64,000 nt of DNA. Source: Aquimarina acroporae. GTDB taxonomy: Bacteria; Bacteroidota; Bacteroidia; Flavobacteriales; Flavobacteriaceae. A program made the position numbers and the translations under genes. This document shows positions 25,883-35,389 of this stretch, piece after piece (the first letter of the stretch is position 1; every line of letters begins with the position of its first letter). The stretch lies in NCBI RefSeq assembly GCF_023195925.1, contig NZ_JALPRE010000006.1:310001-374000 (forward strand), written 5' to 3'. The notes beneath the pieces were generated by a model. It was given only the letters and a program-made list of their open reading frames with translations, did not search any database and was not told the DNA's origin.

Positions 25883-26860
25883 TTATTTTTTTAAAGATTC
25901 CTCAATGGTATTGCTTAAAAGCTCTTTGATACTTATTCCTGCTGCCAACGCTTGTTGAGGTAAAATACTAGCTTCGCTAAATCCTGGATTTGTATTCATT
26001 TCTATAAAATGCGGTTCACCATTGTGAAAAATATATTCACTTCGTGAAAAACCACTCATTTTTAATATCTGATACACCTTAAGGGCAAGGGAATTTACTT
26101 TTTCGGTATCTTCTGGAGATAATCTTGCAGGTGTTATTTCCTGAGATTGCCCCATGTATTTCGCTTCATAATCGAAAAACTCATTTTCTGAAACAATTTC
26201 TGTAATGGGCAATACTTTATCTTCACCCTTATAGGTAATTACTCCTACAGATACTTCGGTGCCACTCAGGAAAGATTCAATAATAATCTCGTCATCTTCT
26301 TTGTACGCCACTTCGATTGCGGATAAAAGTTCTTCTTCTTTTTTGACCTTTGAAACTCCATAACTACTGCCGGCTTTATTAGCTTTAACAAAGCAAGGTA
26401 AACCTACTGTAGCTATAATTTCTTTGGTGTTTATATGATCGCCTTTGTTCAAGAAGTAATTTGTAGCAGTAGGTATACCATAAGGTTTTAATGTGCTAAT
26501 ACAATCACGTTTATTAAAAGTAAGTGCAGCTTGATAAAAATCACACGCAGTTTGAGGGATACCTATTAATTCGAAATATGCTTGAAGTAATCCGTCTTCA
26601 CCCGGAGTACCATGAACGATGTTAAAAGCAACATCGAATGTTATTTTTTTGTTCTCTAAAGTAAGAGAGAAATCATTTTTATCGATGATATATTCTTGAT
26701 TTTCATCATCTAAATAATACCATTTTTCCTGAGTTATAAAAATTCGAAACGGATTGTAGAGGTCTCTGTCAAGATGTTTATAAACCACATTTCCACTTTT
26801 AACCGAAATATCATACTCGCTAGAGTATCCACCCATTAAAATAGCTACGTTTTTATTCAT
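25883..26860 (-). CDS. ddl: D-alanine--D-alanine ligase
   Basis: ATP-grasp enzyme that joins two D-alanines for the peptidoglycan stem peptide. The 325 residues show NVAILMGGYSSEYDISVKSG at the start, the ATP-binding CFVKANKAGSSYGVSKV loop near 152-168, and the metal-binding FIEMNTNPGFSEASILP segment near 288-304. It is first in the ddl-coaD-VOC group and divergent from the PASTA-rluD pair, with a 218-base gap between them that must hold both promoters. Confidence 0.95.
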   Translation of the reverse strand: MNKNVAILMGGYSSEYDISVKSGNVVYKHLDRDLYNPFRIFITQEKWYYLDDENQEYIIDKNDFSLTLENKKITFDVAFNIVHGTPGEDGLLQAYFELIGIPQTACDFYQAALTFNKRDCISTLKPYGIPTATNYFLNKGDHINTKEIIATVGLPCFVKANKAGSSYGVSKVKKEEELLSAIEVAYKEDDEIIIESFLSGTEVSVGVITYKGEDKVLPITEIVSENEFFDYEAKYMGQSQEITPARLSPEDTEKVNSLALKVYQILKMSGFSRSEYIFHNGEPHFIEMNTNPGFSEASILPQQALAAGISIKELLSNTIEESLKK

Positions 26861-27078
26861 GAAATGACTTTTGAAAGCAAAAATATCATTTATATGGTAA
26901 GAAATAAGTACTATTAAATTTAAAATTTTAGGAAACCAGTAGGAATTTTAGTTTTTCTTCTAGAATTGACTCATGATACACTTTTTTCTCGTATTATGGG
27001 TTTATAGGAATATGGAACATAAAATTTAAAAAGAGCAAAAAGCTTAAAACCTCCCGTTTTTATATATTTGTCCAAATT

Positions 27079-27675
27079 ATGAACGTACTTATGAATTTTT
27101 TCAAGAGCCTCTTTAAATTTATTTACAGCAAAATATTTTTGATCCAGGTAGTTATAGCTATTGCAATGCTTGCAATATTGGCTTTCGTTGCTTTAGAATG
27201 GTTGGAGAGCACTACTAATCATAATCAGAGAATAGTAGTTCCTAGCCTTAGTAAAAAGACTTTGGATGAAGTTACTACTATCTTAGAAGAAAAAACTTTA
27301 AGATTCGAGGTTCAAGATTCAGCGAATTTTAATCCCGATTATCCTAGATATTCTGTTATAGAGCAAAATCCAGCCGCAGGAAGCGAAGTAAAGGAGAATA
27401 GAAAAATATACGTAACACTAAACCCATCGGGATATAGAAAAATAGAGGTTCCCAATGTAGTGCAAAGAACTCGACGACAAGCCGAACCTAAACTAATAGC
27501 TCTAGGGTTTAAAATTGGTTCAGTTACCTATAAACCGAATATTGCTCAAGATATGGTTTTGGAGTTAAGACATAATGGTAAAAGACTAGCACCAGGCACA
27601 AAGCTTATGAAAACTTCTACTATAGATTTGGTTTTGGGGGATGGTAAAACGAGTGCTATAAATCTTTCTAATTAG
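27079..27675 (+). CDS. Membrane-anchored PASTA-domain protein
   Basis: A 198-residue protein with one N-terminal transmembrane helix (about residues 19-42) and at least two PASTA repeats outside the membrane (VPSLSKKTLDEVTTILEEK ... VIEQNPAAGSEVKE and VPNVVQRTRRQAEPKLIALG ... APGTKL). PASTA repeats bind peptidoglycan fragments in Ser/Thr kinases and some penicillin-binding proteins. Here there is no kinase or transpeptidase domain. Its divergent placement next to ddl suggests a cell-wall role. It is 2 bases upstream of rluD and surely co-transcribed. Confidence 0.85.
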   Translation: MNVLMNFFKSLFKFIYSKIFLIQVVIAIAMLAILAFVALEWLESTTNHNQRIVVPSLSKKTLDEVTTILEEKTLRFEVQDSANFNPDYPRYSVIEQNPAAGSEVKENRKIYVTLNPSGYRKIEVPNVVQRTRRQAEPKLIALGFKIGSVTYKPNIAQDMVLELRHNGKRLAPGTKLMKTSTIDLVLGDGKTSAINLSN

Positions 27676-27677
27676 TT

Positions 27678-28727
27678 TTGAAGGAACATAAAGATATAGA
27701 AGATATTAATGATAATGATGATGAACTTCATGAGCATTATCGTTTTGTTGCTGGAGCAGGGCAGGTACCTCTTAGGGTAGATAAGTTTTTAATGAATTTT
27801 GTTGAAAACGCAACTCGAAACAAGATACAGCAAGCCGCAAAAGGGGGTAGTGTTTTTGTAAATGACATTGCAGTGAAATCAAATCACAAAGTCAAGCCCA
27901 ACGATGTAGTGAGGGTATTATTTGCACACCCACCTTATGAAAATTTGCTTACCCCAGAAAACATTCCTTTAGATATTGTATATGAAGATGAAGCATTGCT
28001 AGTGGTAAATAAACCTGCTGGTATGGTTGTTCACCCTGGGCACGGAAATTATTCTGGGACCTTAATCAATGCATTGATTTACCACTTTGAAAATCTACCA
28101 AACAATAGCAGTGAGCGACCTGGCTTGGTACATCGAATTGATAAAGACACTAGTGGTCTATTGGTTATTGCGAAAACTGAAGAAGCAATGACGCATTTGG
28201 CCAAACAGTTTTTTGATAAAACTAGTGAACGCGAATATGTAGCTATAGTATGGGGTAATCTTGCAGATGATGAAGGTACTATAGAGGGGAATATCGGGCG
28301 ACATCCTAAAAACAGATTACAAAATACGGTTTTTGAAGGAGATGAAGCCGATAAAGGGAAACCGGCAATAACTCATTATAAAGTAATCGAAAGGTTGGGA
28401 TATGTTACTTTGGTTTCTTGTAGATTAGAAACTGGGCGTACTCATCAAATTCGTGTTCACATGAAATATATCGGTCATACATTGTTTAATGATGAACGAT
28501 ACGGAGGAGAAAAAATCTTAAAAGGAACTACATTTACCAAGTACAAACAGTTTGTAGATAATTGCTTCAAGATATTACCGCGACAAGCGTTACATGCGCG
28601 AACTCTTGGGTTCATACATCCAACAACTGGAAAGAAAATGCATTTTGAAACTCAGGTTCCTGAAGATATGGAACAGTGCATTGAGCGCTGGAGAAATTAT
28701 GCAAAAAATCAACTTTCTTCAGAATAA
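27678..28727 (+). CDS. rluD: RluD-family 23S rRNA pseudouridine synthase
   Basis: Converts uridines in the large-subunit rRNA to pseudouridine. The 349 residues contain an N-terminal S4 RNA-binding domain (LRVDKFLMNFVENATRNKIQ, residues about 32-51) and the catalytic motif HRIDKDTSGLLVIAK with the essential Asp near residue 157, followed by GRTHQIRVHMKYIGH. An acidic N-terminal extension (EDINDNDDELHEH) precedes the S4 domain. The start is a TTG at 27678, with no ATG before the S4 domain, so a non-ATG start seems real. It lies 2 bases after the PASTA gene. Confidence 0.92.
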   Translation: MKEHKDIEDINDNDDELHEHYRFVAGAGQVPLRVDKFLMNFVENATRNKIQQAAKGGSVFVNDIAVKSNHKVKPNDVVRVLFAHPPYENLLTPENIPLDIVYEDEALLVVNKPAGMVVHPGHGNYSGTLINALIYHFENLPNNSSERPGLVHRIDKDTSGLLVIAKTEEAMTHLAKQFFDKTSEREYVAIVWGNLADDEGTIEGNIGRHPKNRLQNTVFEGDEADKGKPAITHYKVIERLGYVTLVSCRLETGRTHQIRVHMKYIGHTLFNDERYGGEKILKGTTFTKYKQFVDNCFKILPRQALHARTLGFIHPTTGKKMHFETQVPEDMEQCIERWRNYAKNQLSSE

Positions 28728-28853
28728 ACTCGCGGATTTCTTTACCGGAAAAATAAAAAGTTATATTAAAAAAAGGTAAACAAATGGTTTAATTTAGAAT
28801 TAAATAGTGATTCCTAATTAAATAACGTTACCTTCGCGCTTTAATATTTTATA

Positions 28854-29045
28854 ATGAATAAAGGAACAGTAAAATTTTTCAATGACTCCAAAGGATATGG
28901 ATTCATTACAGAAGAAGGATCAAACAAAGATCACTTTGTACACATTTCTGGCTTAATCGACGAAGTTCGAGAAGGAGATGCAGTGGAGTTTGACCTTAAG
29001 GAAGGTAAAAAAGGATTAAACGCTGTAAATGTTAAAGTGATTTAA
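28854..29045 (+). CDS. Cold-shock-domain RNA chaperone
   Basis: A 63-residue single cold-shock-domain protein that binds single-stranded RNA and DNA. RNP1 (KGYGFI) and RNP2 (HFVHI) are both present at about residues 13-18 and 27-31. It has a 126-base gap upstream, long for this window, which may hold a structured 5' leader as seen for many csp genes. A clear terminator follows, so it is a single-gene transcript. Confidence 0.95.
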   Translation: MNKGTVKFFNDSKGYGFITEEGSNKDHFVHISGLIDEVREGDAVEFDLKEGKKGLNAVNVKVI

Positions 29046-29070
29046 TATATACAAATTAATTTTTTTAATT

Positions 29071-29099
29071 AGAGCCTGTCTACATAGACAGGCTTTTTT
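29071..29099 (+). terminator. Intrinsic terminator after the cold-shock gene
   Basis: Stem GCCTGTCT (29074-29081) with AGACAGGC (29086-29093), 4-base loop, and a T-run from 29094. It lies about 30 bases after the stop codon. Confidence 0.88.
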
Positions 29100-29164
29100 G
29101 TTGTATAAGATTACTTGATGAAATCTACTAGAGATAATTTATAACAATACCTAATTTTACAGTA

Positions 29165-29752
29165 ATGAAGAATACTAAGATAAACATCAAAGAGACCGAA
29201 ATTCTATCAGATAATTGGTACACACTAAAAAAAGTTACCTATGACTATCAAAAAGAAGATGGACAATGGGAAATACACCAAAGAGAAGCATATGATCGAG
29301 GTAATGGCGCAGCTATCTTATTGTACAATAAAGAGAGACAGAAAGTAATATTAACTAGGCAATTTAGATTACCAACCTATATTAATGGTAATGATACCGG
29401 ACTCATGATCGAAGTGTGTGCAGGCTTATTAGATGATAATAATCCAGAGGATTGTATTCGTAAAGAGACCGAAGAAGAGACTGGGTATAAAGTCTCTAAA
29501 GTAGAGAAGGTTTTCGAATCTTATATGTCTCCGGGTTCTGTAACCGAGATTTTATATTTTTTTATAGCAGAATACTCATCAGAGATGAAGATAAGTAGTG
29601 GTGGGGGTTTGGCGCATGAGCAAGAAAATATTGAAGTTATAGAATTAGATTTTGAAAAAGCGTACAACATGATTTTTTCAGGAGAAATTAAAGACGGAAA
29701 AACAATAATGCTATTACAACATGCTAAAATTCATAATGTAATAGGAAAATAA
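29165..29752 (+). CDS. nudK: GDP-mannose pyrophosphatase NudK-type Nudix hydrolase
   Basis: Cleaves GDP-mannose (and possibly ADP-ribose) to GMP and mannose 1-phosphate in relatives. The 195 residues align by eye along their length with E. coli NudK: ILSDNWYTLKKVTYD, the YDRGNGAAILLYN segment, RQFRLPTYINGN, the Nudix-box area AGLLDDNNPEDCIRKETEEET, ESYMSPGSVTEILYFFIAEY and the C-terminal EIKDGKTIMLLQ. The residues of the catalytic EETGY part are intact. Monocistronic or co-transcribed with the VOC gene that starts 38 bases later. Confidence 0.88.
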   Translation: MKNTKINIKETEILSDNWYTLKKVTYDYQKEDGQWEIHQREAYDRGNGAAILLYNKERQKVILTRQFRLPTYINGNDTGLMIEVCAGLLDDNNPEDCIRKETEEETGYKVSKVEKVFESYMSPGSVTEILYFFIAEYSSEMKISSGGGLAHEQENIEVIELDFEKAYNMIFSGEIKDGKTIMLLQHAKIHNVIGK

Positions 29753-29790
29753 TACAGATCGCAGTAGTATTAAATTAGAATTTAAAGAAA

Positions 29791-30468
29791 ATGAGTATGA
29801 GGATAGAAGAATTAAAGATATATACGCAAAAGTTAGAAGAGCAAACCGAGTTTTACAAAAATGTATTAGGTTTAAAATTACTTGGTAAATCACATGATCA
29901 AGTCACTTTTAAAATGGGGGAGTCAATATTAAAAATAACATATAGTGCCACAGCACAACCATATCACTTTGCAATTAATATTCCTTCAAATAAAGAACTT
30001 GAATCTCTAGAATGGTTAAAACAGAGGTTAGATATTTTGAAAGATGGAGATTCAGAAATTGTGGATTTTGTAAGTTGGAATGCAAAAGCAATATATTTTT
30101 ATGATGCCGATCAAAATATAGTAGAACTTATAGCAAGAAAAAACTTAAATAATACATCTAATGTTGTATTCGATCAAGACTCATTTCTTGAAATTTCAGA
30201 GATTGGGATGCCAACAACAAATATAGAGGATAAATTTACGCAGCTTAATACAAAATGTGAATTAGAGATATTTGATGGAAGTTTTGAGAGATTTTGTGCG
30301 ATTGGTGATGAAAACGGGCTTTTTATTTCAATCAATAAAGAGATAAAAAAATGGTTTCCAACCAATGAACTAGCCTATTCTTCAAATTTTGAAACGATAA
30401 TTATGGTAAAAGAGAATAGGTATAAGGTTGATTTTAAAGACGATCGGTTATTTGTAGATAGTTATTAA
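29791..30468 (+). CDS. VOC-family protein (two glyoxalase-fold halves)
   Basis: A 225-residue protein. The first half shows IEELKIYTQKLEEQTEFYKNVLGLKL and IYFYDADQNIVELIARK, a typical single VOC module with a terminal metal-ligand Glu. The second half (LEISEIGMPTTNIEDKFTQL ...) looks like a degenerate second module. Relatives are annotated as catechol-dioxygenase-like, but no substrate can be assigned. Confidence 0.78.
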   Translation: MSMRIEELKIYTQKLEEQTEFYKNVLGLKLLGKSHDQVTFKMGESILKITYSATAQPYHFAINIPSNKELESLEWLKQRLDILKDGDSEIVDFVSWNAKAIYFYDADQNIVELIARKNLNNTSNVVFDQDSFLEISEIGMPTTNIEDKFTQLNTKCELEIFDGSFERFCAIGDENGLFISINKEIKKWFPTNELAYSSNFETIIMVKENRYKVDFKDDRLFVDSY

Positions 30469-30555
30469 TGTTTTGGTTTAGAACAGCATAAATCTTTCTA
30501 ATACCAAAATAGAGAAGAAATAGAACAGTATATTTTAATTCTCAACGTACAATTG

Positions 30556-30563
30556 TATTTTTG
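30556..30563 (+). promoter_or_regulatory. Candidate -7 box of yaaA
   Basis: TATTTTTG matches TAnnTTTG and lies 17 bases before the yaaA start codon. No TTG is found at the right distance upstream, so only half of the promoter is supported. Confidence 0.3.
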
Positions 30564-30580
30564 AAAAAAGTATTTAGCAC

Positions 30581-31342
30581 ATGAAAATTGTAGTTTCTCC
30601 TGCAAAATCGTTAGATTTTGAAACATCGTTACCCACGAAACAGCATACAGCACCTATTTTTTTGTCTGAGGCAGAAAAATTAAATGCTACATTGAAGAAA
30701 AAATCACCAAAGAAATTATCTGAGTTAATGAGCATTAGCGATAAGTTGGCTCAGTTAAATTGGGAACGCAATCAGGAGTTTCAACCTCCATTTACACCTG
30801 ATAATGCAAGGCCTGCAGTATATGCTTTTAACGGGGACGTATATACAGGCTTAGATGCATATACTATACCTGAAGAAAAGCTCGATGCTCTTCAGGATCA
30901 GTTAAGAATACTTTCTGGACTTTATGGATTATTAAAACCTTTGGACCTTATACAACCGTATAGACTAGAAATGGGGACAAAGTTAAAGGTAGGATCTAAG
31001 AGTAACTTGTATGAATTCTGGAGAAAAACACTTACTCAGCAACTTAATGAGGAGTTAGGAGATGATGAGTTATTTGTAAATCTTGCTAGTAACGAATATT
31101 TTAAAGCTATTGATGCTAAAACGCTTAAGGTTCCAGTAATAACTCCTCAATTTAAAGATTGGAAAGGTGATAAGCTCAAAATGATTAGTTTTTTTGCTAA
31201 AAAAGCCAGAGGGATGATGGTACGTTACATTATTGACACAGGAGCGCAAACCATAGATGATCTTAAAGGTTTTAATTATGATGGGTACGGCTTTAGTGAA
31301 GAACATACTGCAAAACCTGGAGAGTTGGTTTTTGTAAGATAG
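30581..31342 (+). CDS. yaaA: Peroxide stress protein YaaA
   Basis: A DUF328/UPF0246 protein of 253 residues. In E. coli YaaA lowers intracellular free iron during hydrogen peroxide stress and limits Fenton damage. The family patterns are clear: [12 protein letters not shown] at the start, [66 protein letters not shown], and the terminal [14 protein letters not shown]. Cytoplasmic, DNA-binding in relatives. No regulator is adjacent. Confidence 0.93.
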   Translation: MKIVVSPAKSLDFETSLPTKQHTAPIFLSEAEKLNATLKKKSPKKLSELMSISDKLAQLNWERNQEFQPPFTPDNARPAVYAFNGDVYTGLDAYTIPEEKLDALQDQLRILSGLYGLLKPLDLIQPYRLEMGTKLKVGSKSNLYEFWRKTLTQQLNEELGDDELFVNLASNEYFKAIDAKTLKVPVITPQFKDWKGDKLKMISFFAKKARGMMVRYIIDTGAQTIDDLKGFNYDGYGFSEEHTAKPGELVFVR

Positions 31343-31429
31343 TTATACAATCTTAGTCTTAGCATATCCTCTTGTTTATGCATCTAATTTTAGTATCTTC
31401 AACCCATATTACGATACACAAATCATTAG

Positions 31430-31933
31430 ATGCAAAAGCTAATTAATTTCCTAGATACTGTAGGTGAAAAAATAGGAGTAGCTGTAAGTTGGGCAGCAGC
31501 TCTATTAGCCCTTGTGATCGGTTTTGATGTAATTATACGTTATGTCTTTAAATTTACCTATGTGTGGATGATCGAAATAGAAATTTATCTATTTGGCATC
31601 ATGTTTCTTCTAGCTTCGGGTTATACTTTTAAATACGAAAAACATGTTCGGGTAGATGTTTTTTATGCAAAACTTTCTAAAAAGAAAAAAGCTTGGATTG
31701 ATCTTTTGGGTGGAGCTTTGTTGTTAATACCTTGGTGTTATGTAGTTATTGTATCGTCTTGGTATTATGGATTGTCCTCATTTATGATGGGAGAAGGTTC
31801 TCCACAACCTGGAGGACTACCTGCATTGTATGTTCTTAAATTTTGCATTACTCTTGGGTTCGTGTTTTTAGGTATTCAAGCAGTGTCACAAATGCTAAAA
31901 TCAATTCAAGTCATTTTTAACAGAGATAATTAA
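31430..31933 (+). CDS. TRAP transporter small permease (DctQ-like)
   Basis: Small membrane subunit of a tripartite ATP-independent periplasmic transporter. The 167-residue protein has four hydrophobic segments and the family pattern WMIEIEIYLFGIMFLLASGYTFKYEKHVRVDVFY, which I cite as the Trp/Glu/Tyr-rich second helix and the HVRVD motif. Its stop codon overlaps the ATG of the large subunit (TAATG). With the next two genes it forms a full Q-M-P operon. Uptake is driven by a sodium or proton gradient. Confidence 0.93.
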   Translation: MQKLINFLDTVGEKIGVAVSWAAALLALVIGFDVIIRYVFKFTYVWMIEIEIYLFGIMFLLASGYTFKYEKHVRVDVFYAKLSKKKKAWIDLLGGALLLIPWCYVVIVSSWYYGLSSFMMGEGSPQPGGLPALYVLKFCITLGFVFLGIQAVSQMLKSIQVIFNRDN

Positions 31934-33279
31934 TGGAATATTTAGCAATAGTACTCTTCGTTATTATCTTTATTCTAATTCTTAGAGGATATCCCGTAGC
32001 ATTTACTTTAGGGGGTATTTCAGTGGCTTTTGCTTTTGGAGTTTCAATTTTTGCACCAGATGTTTTTCAGATGTCGACCTTCTATTTGCTACCATCAAGA
32101 ATAATGGGAGTGGTAAATAATTATGTGTTGATGGCGGTTCCATTGTTCATTTTTATGGGGATTATGCTCGAAAAATCGGGACTAGCACAAAGCCTTTTAG
32201 AAACTATGGCTATGATGTTTGGTCGCGTGAGAGGTGGCCTTGCTATTTCGGTAGTTATTGTGGGAGCACTATTAGCAGCATCTACTGGTATTGTTGGTGC
32301 TACGGTAGTGACCATGGGTTTGATCAGTTTACCTACCATGCTAAAAAGAGGGTACAAAACAGAGCTGGCTACCGGTGTAATTGCTTCTTCGGGAACTTTG
32401 GGGCAAATTATCCCTCCTTCTATAGTCCTGGTACTATTGGCAGATACTATTAATAGTTCTTCTAGAGGTACTGCTTCTGTAGATGTAGGAACTTTGTTTT
32501 CAGCAGCGTTATTGCCAGGCTTAATACTGGTGGGATTGTATATTGTTTATATTTTAATTAGATCTTTTATCTATAAAAACGATGCGCCCAGTATTCCGGC
32601 AGAAGAGATTAAAGAATTCAAAGGATCGAATTTTGGAGCAAAAATTTTAAAAGTACTATTGTTACCAGTACTTTTAATCGTATTGGTATTAGGATCGATA
32701 TTTACTGGAATAGCTTCTCCAACCGAAGCGTCAGCCATAGGAGCTATAGGGGCTACGTTGTTAACAGTGATTCAAAAGAAATTCTCATTAAAAATTCTAA
32801 AAGAAGTTGCGCAAGAAACTACAAAACTTACCTCAATGGTATTTTTTATTCTTTTGGGAGCAACAACATTTACGTTGGTGTTTAGATCTCTGGGTGGAGA
32901 CTCTTATTTACAGGAATTAATTATGTCTTCTAACCTTTCACCTCTTATGTTTCTATTACTGGTCATGGTAGTGGTTTTTATTGCAGGGTTTTTTATAGAT
33001 TTTATAGAAATTGTATTCATAATTGTCCCGGTGGTAACTCCAGTTTTTAATGCGTTTGATATGAATATGCTCTGGGTCGGTATTTTGATAGCGCTCAACT
33101 TGCAAACTTCATTTCTAACACCTCCTTTTGGGTTTGCACTATTTTACCTGAAAGGCGTTGCTCCAGATACCGTGAGTACCAGTCAGATTTATAGAGGAAT
33201 AATACCTTTTATTATCATTCAGTTGGTAATCGTAGGTTTGGTGGTCTTTTTTCCTGAACTTATTTTTATATCAAAATAA
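31933..33279 (+). CDS. TRAP transporter large permease (DctM-like)
   Basis: Main transport subunit with about 12 hydrophobic segments in 448 residues. Family landmarks include the SGLAQSLLETMAMMFGRVRGGLAIS region, ASTGIVGATVVTMGLISLP, and LGQIIPPSIVLVLLAD with the conserved PPS motif. The C-terminal half has AGFFIDFIEIVFIIVPVV, matching the second pseudo-symmetric repeat. It follows the small permease without a gap and precedes the substrate-binding protein by 28 bases. Confidence 0.95.
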   Translation: MEYLAIVLFVIIFILILRGYPVAFTLGGISVAFAFGVSIFAPDVFQMSTFYLLPSRIMGVVNNYVLMAVPLFIFMGIMLEKSGLAQSLLETMAMMFGRVRGGLAISVVIVGALLAASTGIVGATVVTMGLISLPTMLKRGYKTELATGVIASSGTLGQIIPPSIVLVLLADTINSSSRGTASVDVGTLFSAALLPGLILVGLYIVYILIRSFIYKNDAPSIPAEEIKEFKGSNFGAKILKVLLLPVLLIVLVLGSIFTGIASPTEASAIGAIGATLLTVIQKKFSLKILKEVAQETTKLTSMVFFILLGATTFTLVFRSLGGDSYLQELIMSSNLSPLMFLLLVMVVVFIAGFFIDFIEIVFIIVPVVTPVFNAFDMNMLWVGILIALNLQTSFLTPPFGFALFYLKGVAPDTVSTSQIYRGIIPFIIIQLVIVGLVVFFPELIFISK

Positions 33280-33307
33280 ATCCCACAATGGGTAAAAATC
33301 ATAACGA

Positions 33308-34453
33308 ATGAACTTTTCAATTTTTTATAGTGGTCGAAGAAATCAGTGCATTGGCTTAGTACTTTTAGTTTTGGTATGCACTACGTTTTCTTCTTGCTTA
33401 GGAGACCCTCCGGCAAGTATGCAAACAAACTCGTATGATGTGGCCAAACCTGATAAAGTATTTTATTGGAAAATGACAACCACCTGGCCTCCAAATTTTC
33501 CAGTTTTGGGAGAAGTGGCGGAAAAGTATGCAGAATGGGTAGATGAATTGTCAAACGGACAAATAAAAATCAAGGTATACGGTGGAGGCGAGTTGGTTCC
33601 TCCATTAGAAGCTTTTGATGCCGTGTCACAAGGTACCATAGAAATGGGATGTGGTGCAGCATACTATTGGGCCGGTAAAACTCCAGCGGCTCAGTTCTTT
33701 GCAGCTGTACCTTTTGGGATGAATAGTCAACAGATTACATCCTGGTTAGAAACAGGTGGAGGCTATGAATTATGGAAAAAGACCTATGCAAAATTTAATC
33801 TTGTTCCTTTTATGGGAGGGAATACCGGTGTACAAATGGGAGGATGGTTTAATAGGGAAATTAATTCGGTCGAAGATTTTAAAGGATTAAAAATGAGATT
33901 ACCGGGTATAGGAGGAAAAGTATTAGAAAAAGCAGGAGGAGCAGCGGTACTGGTAGCAGGAAGTGAGATTTATACAAGTTTAGAAAGGGGAGTAATTGAT
34001 GCTACAGAATGGATTGGTCCTTACCATGATTATAAAATGGGGTTTCATAAAATTGCAAAATACTACTACACTCCTGGATGGCATGAAACAGGTTCTCAAC
34101 TAGAATTTTTTATAAATAAAAATCTATTCGATGGTTTACCTCCTCATTTACAAGCGGTGCTAGAAGCTGCTTCTAAACGCTCTCAAGTTTGGGTATTATC
34201 AGAATTCGACAAGCAAAATGGTATCTATTTGGATAAGTTGGTCAATGAAGAAGGAGTAGAAGTAAGAGAGTTCTCTAAAGAAACACTTGATGCGCTAAGA
34301 GCATATACCAAAGAAGCGCTAAGTGAAATGGTAGGTGATGATCCTCTAACAAAAGAAGTTTATAATAGCTATTCTAGTTTTCAGGAAAGAATATCCAAAT
34401 GGTCTGTGGTAACCGAAAAAGCCTATTATAATAAGATTCAACAGGAAAATTAG
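33308..34453 (+). CDS. TRAP transporter substrate-binding lipoprotein (DctP-like)
   Basis: Binds the substrate outside the inner membrane and delivers it to the permeases. The 381-residue sequence has a lipobox ending at Cys30 (FSSC), so it is lipid-anchored rather than free. The DctP fold is evident from WKMTTTWPPNFPVLGEVAEKYAEWV, MGCGAAYYWAGKTPAAQFFAA, LKMRLPGIGGKVLEKAGG and GVIDATEWIGPYHDYKMGFH, where the Arg in RLPG corresponds to the conserved carboxylate-binding Arg. The substrate is probably an organic (2-oxo/keto or hydroxy) acid; the wording of the binding motif resembles mono-carboxylate binders, but this is inference. Confidence 0.92.
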   Translation: MNFSIFYSGRRNQCIGLVLLVLVCTTFSSCLGDPPASMQTNSYDVAKPDKVFYWKMTTTWPPNFPVLGEVAEKYAEWVDELSNGQIKIKVYGGGELVPPLEAFDAVSQGTIEMGCGAAYYWAGKTPAAQFFAAVPFGMNSQQITSWLETGGGYELWKKTYAKFNLVPFMGGNTGVQMGGWFNREINSVEDFKGLKMRLPGIGGKVLEKAGGAAVLVAGSEIYTSLERGVIDATEWIGPYHDYKMGFHKIAKYYYTPGWHETGSQLEFFINKNLFDGLPPHLQAVLEAASKRSQVWVLSEFDKQNGIYLDKLVNEEGVEVREFSKETLDALRAYTKEALSEMVGDDPLTKEVYNSYSSFQERISKWSVVTEKAYYNKIQQEN

Positions 34454-34480
34454 TTGCTTTTAAGGATTTTTATTTGATAA

Positions 34481-34515
34481 ATATGCCTTTTTGATGAAAT
34501 ATCGAAAAGGCATAT
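34481..34515. terminator. Hairpin between the TRAP operon and the convergent lipoprotein gene
   Basis: A 15-bp stem with one G-T pair (34481-34495 with 34501-34515) and a 5-base loop. No strong U-tract follows in either direction, so it may act poorly or with a protein factor. Confidence 0.55.
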
Positions 34516-34534
34516 CTGTAAGATTACTTTTTAC

Positions 34535-35389
34535 TTAAAACACTAGATCTTCGTCAGTTTCAAGATCAACTGCAGTGGTGTTTCCTTCATTATCAGTTAC
34601 ACTTACCATACTATCACATTCTCCATCTCCAAAATTCAACGTTTTCACAGCGGTATTTTCTTTGTTTATAATTACCCCGCTTACAGGATATTCACAAGTG
34701 TCTTCAAAACGTAGTGGAGTTTCGGTGGTAAATGAGAATACATCTCCGTTACTAAAGATTGCAGTTCCATTGCTGGTGATTAATGTATAAAATTCAAAAG
34801 TATCATTGTTCATGAAAAGCTCATTTTTACTATCTTCTTCAATAGTAGCTGTAAGACCATCTGCCCAGCTAAAATCAATTTTAGAAGTCGAAGTTATAGT
34901 TTCTGAACCTTGAGCTGTAAGAGAAATTACAAGTTTGGTAGTACCATTTACATTCATATCGTTAAAAATAAGATTTTCCATGGTCTGATCTGAAGTAATT
35001 GAAATGTTTTCACCATCGAGATTTAATGAAAAAGACATCAAGATCTTACCAGACATAATATCTCCTCCTTCGACCTCACATCCATTGCCAAAATCTATAG
35101 TAACCGTTCCTCCTGTTTGGTCATTATTTAATTCTTGACTTATGGTGTAACAGTCGTTCATTTTTTGATTTAGATTTTCTGAAAATCTCATTCGTACCCC
35201 AGTGTTAATTGCTCCCGAGGTCAAATCATTTATTTGATCGGTAGCTGCTTCGAGATCCCTATATTGATCTGAAGTGGTAACCTCTGAAGTTGAATTTCCG
35301 CCTTCATCATTATTGTCGTCACTACTGCAACTAAATAAAAAGGCAGCAGCTAGAATTAGGCTGGTAAACGAAATGATTTTGTTTGTCAT
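34535..35389 (-). CDS. Acidic lipoprotein, paralogue A
   Basis: A 284-residue lipoprotein with lipobox Cys21 (FLFSCSSDDNND) and an acidic segment next to the Cys that fits surface export. Three or more beta-strand repeats contain paired Cys residues and a GNGCEVEGGDIMSGKI motif. The last 60 residues repeat the theme CEYPVSGVI ... FGDGECDS. It is a paralogue of the gene at 35879-36715, with the same order of motifs. Function unknown; it may hold a Ca-binding or beta-sandwich fold, but no catalytic residue is obvious. Confidence 0.72.
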   Translation of the reverse strand: MTNKIISFTSLILAAAFLFSCSSDDNNDEGGNSTSEVTTSDQYRDLEAATDQINDLTSGAINTGVRMRFSENLNQKMNDCYTISQELNNDQTGGTVTIDFGNGCEVEGGDIMSGKILMSFSLNLDGENISITSDQTMENLIFNDMNVNGTTKLVISLTAQGSETITSTSKIDFSWADGLTATIEEDSKNELFMNNDTFEFYTLITSNGTAIFSNGDVFSFTTETPLRFEDTCEYPVSGVIINKENTAVKTLNFGDGECDSMVSVTDNEGNTTAVDLETDEDLVF

